DNA from: Acidimicrobiia bacterium
Lineage (GTDB): Bacteria; Actinomycetota; Acidimicrobiia; Spongiisociales; UBA5794
Assembly: GCA_013001485.1 (NCBI GenBank)
Contig: JABDMN010000244.1
Span: 1 to 9,592, forward strand
DNA: 9,592 bases
Direction: 5' to 3'
Of this stretch, positions 5,826-9,592 are shown in pieces. The notes beneath the pieces are model-generated. The model ran no database searches. It saw nothing but the letters and a program-made list of their open reading frames with translations, and was not told where the DNA came from. Each line of letters begins with the position of its first letter. The first letter of the stretch is position 1. Position numbers and translations under genes: made by a program.

Positions 5826-6677
5826 TCAGCCCTGTTCCCTCAGGAAGTCCTCGATCTCGGAGACCAGCGAATCGCTGTCGCTTGCATCCATGCCCATCGC
5901 CGGCTGGCCCTCCTGCTCGAGACGCTCGACGTAGTCAGCGAAGTCGCCTGACGTCTCCATAGCCTCGTCGACCCGTTGCGAGAACTCGGTGGTCACCTGC
6001 CGCAGCTCGCTCGTGTCCACGCCCAGGCCGAGCACGGAGGCCGATTGCTCCACGAGGGCCAACATCGCCTTCGGGTTCGGGTTGGCGGCGAGATAGTGGG
6101 GGGTTGCCGCCCACAGGCTGAGTGCCGGGATGCCCTCCTCACGAAACGCCTCGAGCATCACTCCGATGATGCCGGTTGGTCCCTCGTAGCGAGATGTCAT
6201 GAGTCCCAATCGCTGCACGTCTGCTGGATCCGTGGCGACTCCGATGATCGGCACAGGCAGGGTGTGTGCCACCTGACCGATGAAGGCACCCATGAGCAGG
6301 GCATCCTCAGAGCCCTGATCGGCCAGGAACTGCGCGATGCGACGGCTGAAGGTCTTCCACCGGAGGTGTGGCTCGTGCCCCACCACCACGACGAGGTCGC
6401 GGTCTCGGTCAGGAAGCGCAACGGCATAGAAACGCGTCGACGGCCACGACAGGCTTCTGGTCCCGCCGTCATCGATAGAAACGATCGGTCTTTGCTCCTG
6501 GAAGTCGAAGAATTGCTCGGGCTCGAGGACCGCAAAGGGCTCTGCGGCGTCGAAGTGACCGAGTAGGTAGGTGGCTGCGCCGGAGGCCGCGTCGCACGCA
6601 TCATTCCAACCCTCGAATGCCACGACCACTTGAGGGCGCCGCAACTCGGGCTTGAAGTATTGGTGGATGGCGTCCAT
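5826..6677 (-). CDS. PAC2 family protein
   Basis: A 283-residue protein of the PAC2 (proteasome assembly chaperone 2-like) family, common in actinobacteria and archaea. The bacterial role is not well settled; a link to proteasome assembly is by homology only. Family marks in order: FEGWNDACDAA (21-31), GHEPHLRW (100-107), GAFIGQVAHTLPVPI (130-144), YEGPTGIIGV (164-173) and PALSLWAATPHY (184-195). The C-terminal part is acidic and predicted helical (about 225-283), ending in EIEDFLREQG. ATG 6677 is chosen because TACTCT lies 8 nt upstream and the N-terminus matches the family length. It is first in an operon with the O-antigen-ligase-like gene and divergent from the NTF2-like gene. No proteasome subunit or Pup gene is in the window. 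Confidence 0.87.
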   Translation of the reverse strand: MDAIHQYFKPELRRPQVVVAFEGWNDACDAASGAATYLLGHFDAAEPFAVLEPEQFFDFQEQRPIVSIDDGGTRSLSWPSTRFYAVALPDRDRDLVVVVGHEPHLRWKTFSRRIAQFLADQGSEDALLMGAFIGQVAHTLPVPIIGVATDPADVQRLGLMTSRYEGPTGIIGVMLEAFREEGIPALSLWAATPHYLAANPNPKAMLALVEQSASVLGLGVDTSELRQVTTEFSQRVDEAMETSGDFADYVERLEQEGQPAMGMDASDSDSLVSEIEDFLREQG

Positions 6678-6685
6678 TGCTGTTC

Positions 6686-6691
6686 AGAGTA
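6686..6691 (-). promoter_or_regulatory. Predicted -10 box, leaderless start of PAC2 gene
   Basis: TACTCT on the minus strand ends 8 nt before ATG 6677. No ribosome binding site lies in between, so a leaderless message is expected. Confidence 0.45.
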
Positions 6692-6720
6692 CCGACGTCG
6701 CGTCGCTGCGCGAGCCGGGA

Positions 6721-6726
6721 TACGCT
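6721..6726 (+). promoter_or_regulatory. Predicted -10 box of NTF2-like gene
   Basis: TACGCT ends 20 nt before ATG 6747, leaving room for a short leader of about 13 nt that contains the GAGGAGG ribosome binding site at 6737-6743. No clear -35 box was seen. Confidence 0.4.
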
Positions 6727-6746
6727 GGTCGGAGACGAGGAGGATC

Positions 6747-7097
6747 ATGGAGAACCCCAACGACACGGACGCGGTTGCAGCGGCCGCCGCCGACTACATC
6801 GAGGGCTGGTACCACGGTGACGCGGCCCGGATGGACCGCGCCTTGCACGATGAACTGATGAAGCGCACCGTCGACGAGGAAGGGTCGCTCCGGGTCGTCA
6901 CAAAGGAGCGGATGATCGAACTGACGGAGTCGGGTGGCGGAGAGGATCCGGACGCCGAGTTCGAGATCGTCGTTGATGGCATCTCCGGCGACATCGCATC
7001 AGCCCGAACCCTGTCCCCCGAGTACGTGGATCATCTGCATCTCCTGAGAACGTCTCAGGGCTGGAAGATCACCAACGTGCTGTTTCGGATCCGCTGA
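6747..7097 (+). CDS. NTF2-like protein, lumazine-binding-like (SnoaL-type fold)
   Basis: A 116-residue small soluble protein of the NTF2-like superfamily, closest in look to the 'putative lumazine-binding' group (PF12893 type). Features are an N-terminal helix AADYIEGWYHGDAARMDRALHD (residues 14-35), typical of the cone-shaped fold, then KR and a series of beta strands ending HLLRTSQGWKITNVLFRIR (98-116). The strand pattern '..W.I.N..F.' is the usual NTF2-like ending. Such proteins bind small molecules or act as isomerases, but nothing visible identifies a ligand. ATG 6747 is supported by GAGGAGG three nt upstream (a tight spacing) and a -10-like TACGCT 20 nt upstream. It is a single gene, divergent from PAC2, ending 3 nt from the convergent VOC gene. 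Function is not assigned. Confidence 0.82.
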   Translation: MENPNDTDAVAAAAADYIEGWYHGDAARMDRALHDELMKRTVDEEGSLRVVTKERMIELTESGGGEDPDAEFEIVVDGISGDIASARTLSPEYVDHLHLLRTSQGWKITNVLFRIR

Positions 7098-7100
7098 GGT

Positions 7101-7478
7101 CTACTCGGCGGGCTGCTGAGCCTGCATGATGTCGAACACGTTGCCCTCGGGGTCGCTGCAGGTAGTCCATACAAACCCCTGCCACTCGTGATGGTCACCC
7201 ACGCCGCCTCCCAGAGCCGTCACCTTCTCGAGCGAGGCGGCCATGTCGGCTGCGACGAAGTCGAGGTGGAGGCGGTTCTTGCCGGCCTTCGGCTCGGGAA
7301 CCTCCTGCAGCCATAGCGTGACTTTGCGGTCCGGGGCGTGAGCGAGAAATCCGAACTGCTCGACGGTTTGGAACTCGACGCCCAGGAGTTCGCCCCAGAA
7401 GCGAGTCATGGTTTCCAGGTCGCTGCAGTCGATGGTCGCTGCGAGAAGCAACGGTGCGTCTGCTGCGGGCTCCGTCAC
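7101..7478 (-). CDS. VOC (glyoxalase/bleomycin resistance) superfamily protein
   Basis: A 125-residue protein of the vicinal-oxygen-chelate superfamily with paired beta-alpha-beta-beta-beta modules. The N-terminal module is TIDCSDLETMTRFWGELLG (15-33), followed by VTLWLQEVPEPKAGKNRLHLDF (53-74) containing H71, a likely metal or structural position. The C-terminal module ends SDPEGNVFDIMQ (108-119); the usual metal-ligand Glu of DPEGNEF is Val here and D116 follows Phe, so metal chemistry may differ or be absent. Members include dioxygenases, glyoxalases and resistance proteins; the substrate is unknown. The start is GTG 7478, overlapping the TGA of the upstream dienelactone hydrolase gene by 4 nt (GTGA), so the two are translationally coupled and probably act in related catabolism or detoxification. 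Confidence 0.85.
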   Translation of the reverse strand: MTEPAADAPLLLAATIDCSDLETMTRFWGELLGVEFQTVEQFGFLAHAPDRKVTLWLQEVPEPKAGKNRLHLDFVAADMAASLEKVTALGGGVGDHHEWQGFVWTTCSDPEGNVFDIMQAQQPAE

Positions 7479-8158
7479 GTCAAGGTCTCGTGGAGGAACT
7501 CGACGGTGCGGTTCATCGCCAGATTGGATGCCTCGGCGTCATACACCTCGGGCCGGGTGTTGTTGAAGAACGCGTGCCCCGTGTCCTTGTAGAGGTGGAA
7601 CTCGGCCCGGTGGCCAAGGGAGCGCAGCGTCGCTTCGATTTCCCGAGCTGACTCCATGGTTGCCCAGTCGTCGTTCTCGGCGTAGTGGCCCAGGAACGCC
7701 GCACGCGTGGCAGTGAGGTCGGGTTCTACTCCCTCCCATGGGATTGCACCGTAGAACGGAACCGCGGCGGCGACCTCGCGTCGAGTGGTGGCGAGCCAGA
7801 TGGCAAGGCCACCTCCCATGCAGAATCCCATCACGCCGACGCCGGTCGAGGTCACGGCGTCGTTCGCAACCAGGTAGTCGATTGCCCCACCCATGTGCTT
7901 GCCGGCTTTGTCGAGTTCGAGAGCCATCATCAGCTTTCCGGCCTCATCGGGCTCGGCGACTGTCTCACCGTCGTACAGGTCGGGCGCAAGGGCGACGAAG
8001 CCCTCGGCTGCGAAGCGGTCCGCCACTTCTTTGATGTGGGGCACGAGGCCCCACCACTCCTGGATGACTATCAGGCCGGGACCCGACCCGTTCGCTGGGG
8101 TCGCCAGATATCCCGACGCCTCACGACCATTCGACTGGAACTGGACCATTTCGCCCAT
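7475..8158 (-). CDS. Dienelactone hydrolase family protein
   Basis: A 227-residue cytosolic alpha/beta hydrolase of the dienelactone hydrolase family, which hydrolyses cyclic esters such as dienelactone in chloroaromatic degradation, though many members have other ester substrates. Motifs are QEWWG with E34 (33-37), the nucleophile elbow GFCMGGG with C113 (111-117), an acidic segment ENDDW (161-165) holding the likely triad Asp, and GHAFFN with H195 (194-199). The Cys-Asp-His triad is complete. ATG 8158 is preferred: GGAGG (8166-8170) sits 7 nt upstream, whereas the GTG at 8161 is too close to it. Its 3' end overlaps the VOC start by 4 nt. It lies 51 nt downstream of the DUF6390-like gene, with a promoter-like TTGTCG-18-TAGCGT between. 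No other aromatic-degradation genes are visible. Confidence 0.9.
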   Translation of the reverse strand: MGEMVQFQSNGREASGYLATPANGSGPGLIVIQEWWGLVPHIKEVADRFAAEGFVALAPDLYDGETVAEPDEAGKLMMALELDKAGKHMGGAIDYLVANDAVTSTGVGVMGFCMGGGLAIWLATTRREVAAAVPFYGAIPWEGVEPDLTATRAAFLGHYAENDDWATMESAREIEATLRSLGHRAEFHLYKDTGHAFFNNTRPEVYDAEASNLAMNRTVEFLHETLT

Positions 8159-8165
8159 CACAACA

Positions 8166-8170
8166 CCTCC
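8166..8170 (-). promoter_or_regulatory. Ribosome binding site of dienelactone hydrolase gene
   Basis: GGAGG on the minus strand, 7 nt before ATG 8158. It decides this start over the adjacent in-frame GTG at 8161. Confidence 0.65.
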
Positions 8171-8178
8171 GGGCGACG

Positions 8179-8208
8179 ACGCTACGACGCGACGGGAGCC
8201 GTCGACAA
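8179..8208 (-). promoter_or_regulatory. Candidate promoter for dienelactone hydrolase-VOC unit
   Basis: The minus strand shows TTGTCG (8203-8208), an 18-nt spacer and TAGCGT (8179-8184). The hexamer ends 20 nt before ATG 8158, leaving a short leader that contains the GGAGG site. The position just after the DUF6390-like stop at 8210 would allow separate expression from the EamA-DUF6390 pair. Read-through from upstream remains possible. Confidence 0.4.
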
Positions 8209-8209
8209 C

Positions 8210-8977
8210 TCAGGCTGCGAGGAGCGATCGGTTGGTTGCGGCCAGTTGGGATGTGGTCAGGCGCTCCAGGCGACGGGCCGCTCCCCGGTCGAGGAGGTCG
8301 CAGATCCAATCCCAGTGCAGGGCAACCAGGTCGCCGGGTTGGAGCACCGGGGCGAGGCGGTATCCATCCTGGCCAACTCTGACCGCCTCTACGCCAGGCT
8401 GGCCCAACTCGAGCCGGACCCCGTCCCATTCGAGGCGTCGTGTCTCCACGATGGCGTCCAGACCCTCGACGGTGACGACGGTGCCCCAGCGGATGCGGCA
8501 CTGATCGAGGATTCGGAGGGGCTCCTCGGGCATCCCCGAGCGCAGAAGCCCGACCCACGGATATACCGACAACACGTGGAAGTTGTGGTGCGGAGCCGGC
8601 ATGGCGGCGACTGCGTCGTCGATGGCGTCACGGCCGTCGAGCGTCGTTCGTCCGCCAAAGCGCTCGGCGACGTGGCGCGCCAGAGAGCTAGCCGGGACCG
8701 TGTCCAACAGGTCGTTGCCCAGCCAGTAGGCGTGAACCACGCGGTCGTCGAGAGGGTCAGCGATCCCGTTGCTGTGCGCGATCAGCTCGAGGTACGGCCA
8801 GGCGCCGTGAAATGCCCGAGCAATCTCGACGAGTCCAGGGTCAGTGACCCCTGCCGCCGTGTACTCGAGGACGGCGCGGGCATCGTCGGGCCCGCAATAG
8901 CCGAGTTCGTTCGGGGGGAAAGCGAAGCGGGCGAAGCGCTGGACTCCTTCCGTCCCGACGACGGGTCCGACTGTCAC
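8210..8977 (-). CDS. Conserved protein of unknown function, DUF6390-like
   Basis: A 255-residue soluble protein that I recognise as DUF6390-like from the N-terminal FARFAFPPNELGYCGPDD (15-32). Other conserved-looking stretches are AFHGAWPYLELIAH (55-68), VVHAYWLGNDLL (80-91), the His-rich PHHNFHVLSVYPWVGLLRSG (129-148), CRIRWGTVVTVEG (160-172) and LHWDWICDLL (220-229). No signal peptide or membrane segment is seen. The chemical role is unknown; the His/Cys/Trp-rich central part could bind a metal or cofactor, but that is inference. GTG 8977 is chosen because it overlaps the EamA stop in GTGA and leads directly into the family start; the frame runs further upstream to 9406, but that part shadows the transporter gene. 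It is translationally coupled to the EamA transporter. Confidence 0.78.
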   Translation of the reverse strand: MTVGPVVGTEGVQRFARFAFPPNELGYCGPDDARAVLEYTAAGVTDPGLVEIARAFHGAWPYLELIAHSNGIADPLDDRVVHAYWLGNDLLDTVPASSLARHVAERFGGRTTLDGRDAIDDAVAAMPAPHHNFHVLSVYPWVGLLRSGMPEEPLRILDQCRIRWGTVVTVEGLDAIVETRRLEWDGVRLELGQPGVEAVRVGQDGYRLAPVLQPGDLVALHWDWICDLLDRGAARRLERLTTSQLAATNRSLLAA

Positions 8978-9592
8978 GTCGTGAGGGGTCGACGCGAACG
9001 GAGCGCAGCGGTGATGGCCACCGCCGATCCGGCTGTGACGAGACCAAGACCCGCGGCGGAAGGCAGCGCAGCACCGTCGATACCGGTCCGCAACAGAGCA
9101 GTGATGACTGCGCCGAACACGAGCACTGCCGTGACGTCGATGGCTGGTGCCCGCTCGAGCGCCCCGTACCAGGACGTCACATAGAGGGACAACGTCAGCG
9201 CCGTCGGGGCGATCCAGGCCCACTCGGTAGCACCGAGTGTCGCCAGGCCGGAGAAGGCACCGGTGGCGATCCCGTAGGCGACGAGGACGATGCCACCTAA
9301 AGCCAGACGAGCCGCCGCGACCTTCGAGGTGGGTACCCGCTTCAGCACCCGCTTGGCCACGATCACCTCGATGGACCACAGCAGAGTTGCCCCGAGAATC
9401 AGCCACTCGCCCGTGCCCCAGGCGATGTCGGCAATGCCGCCGATCAGCATGAACTGCCCGGCGACCAGCAGAGCTATGGCGGCGATGTGGGGAGCCTTGA
9501 CCTTCTCGCCAAGCAGGGGGATGGCCAGCATGGCCACCCAGATGACGAGCGTCTTGTGGATGAAGGCGGCTTGCCCTGATGAAGCACGCGAC
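8974..9592 (-). CDS. EamA/DMT-family transporter (5' end outside window)
   Basis: The C-terminal 205 residues of a drug/metabolite-transporter (EamA) superfamily permease, an inner-membrane exporter of small metabolites. The visible part opens SRASSGQAAFIHKTL, typical of the segment before a TM helix in the first EamA repeat. It then has LLGEKVKAPHIAAIALLVAGQ, followed by a full second EamA repeat with about five helices (WLILGATLLWSIEVIVAKRVL through LVTAGSAVAITAAL). The frame is open through the window end at 9592; the GTG at 9537 is not the true start, because family sequence continues upstream of it. The TGA overlaps the DUF6390-like GTG by 4 nt. Substrate unknown; amino acids or their derivatives are common for the family. 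The linked DUF6390-like protein is the best clue to follow. Confidence 0.9.
   Translation of the reverse strand, partial: SRASSGQAAFIHKTLVIWVAMLAIPLLGEKVKAPHIAAIALLVAGQFMLIGGIADIAWGTGEWLILGATLLWSIEVIVAKRVLKRVPTSKVAAARLALGGIVLVAYGIATGAFSGLATLGATEWAWIAPTALTLSLYVTSWYGALERAPAIDVTAVLVFGAVITALLRTGIDGAALPSAAGLGLVTAGSAVAITAALRSRRPLTT

Noticed and set aside
7685..9184. A 499-codon open frame on the plus strand
   Set aside because: It runs antisense to the dienelactone hydrolase, DUF6390-like and EamA genes, all with clear family motifs. Its translation shows no recognisable domain and is a typical high-GC shadow.
8978..9406. Upstream extension of the DUF6390-like frame
   Set aside because: This stretch is Arg/His-rich shadow of the EamA gene; the family sequence begins just after GTG 8977.
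1..9592. CRISPR array, insertion sequence, tRNA, prophage or biosynthetic cluster
   Set aside because: No spaced direct repeats, transposase motifs, cloverleaf-like stretches, phage proteins or clustered biosynthetic enzymes were seen.

Overview
The window is GC-rich, densely packed bacterial chromosome and most resembles an actinobacterium. The evidence is a PAC2-family protein, a 30-residue bS22-type ribosomal mini-protein, a DUF6390-like protein and many genes whose -10 box lies 7-9 nt before the start codon (the leaderless pattern common in Actinomycetota). Placement near Acidimicrobiia is only a guess. Both ends cut through genes. I see no mobile element, CRISPR array, tRNA or rRNA, and no gene-free stretch longer than about 120 bases.

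Layout: (1) 1-613, minus: ABC transporter ATPase, 3' end missing. (2) 698-2448, plus: a ZnT9-like cation diffusion facilitator translationally coupled to homoserine kinase (thrB). (3) 2445-3567, minus: a class I glutamine-amidotransferase-like hydrolase (peptidase C26/PuuD type), then a low-molecular-weight phosphatase. (4) 3568-3866: divergent control region with a strong stem-loop, the bS22 mini-gene at 3698-3790 and a likely terminator. (5) 3867-4562, plus: aspartate/glutamate racemase family protein. (6) 4523-6677, minus: PAC2 protein followed by an O-antigen-ligase-like membrane protein. (7) 6747-7097, plus: small NTF2-like protein. (8) 7101-9592, minus: EamA transporter (5' end missing), DUF6390-like protein, dienelactone hydrolase family protein and VOC/glyoxalase protein.

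These are mostly housekeeping and accessory metabolic genes in two- to four-gene operons rather than one pathway. I found no convincing new defence or biosynthetic system. The points most worth a second look are the bS22 gene, the bulged stem-loop just upstream of it, a two-class promoter pattern (hexamer 7-9 nt before the start without a Shine-Dalgarno, or exactly 20 nt before it with one), three terminator-free convergent gene junctions, and an O-antigen-ligase-like protein paired with PAC2.
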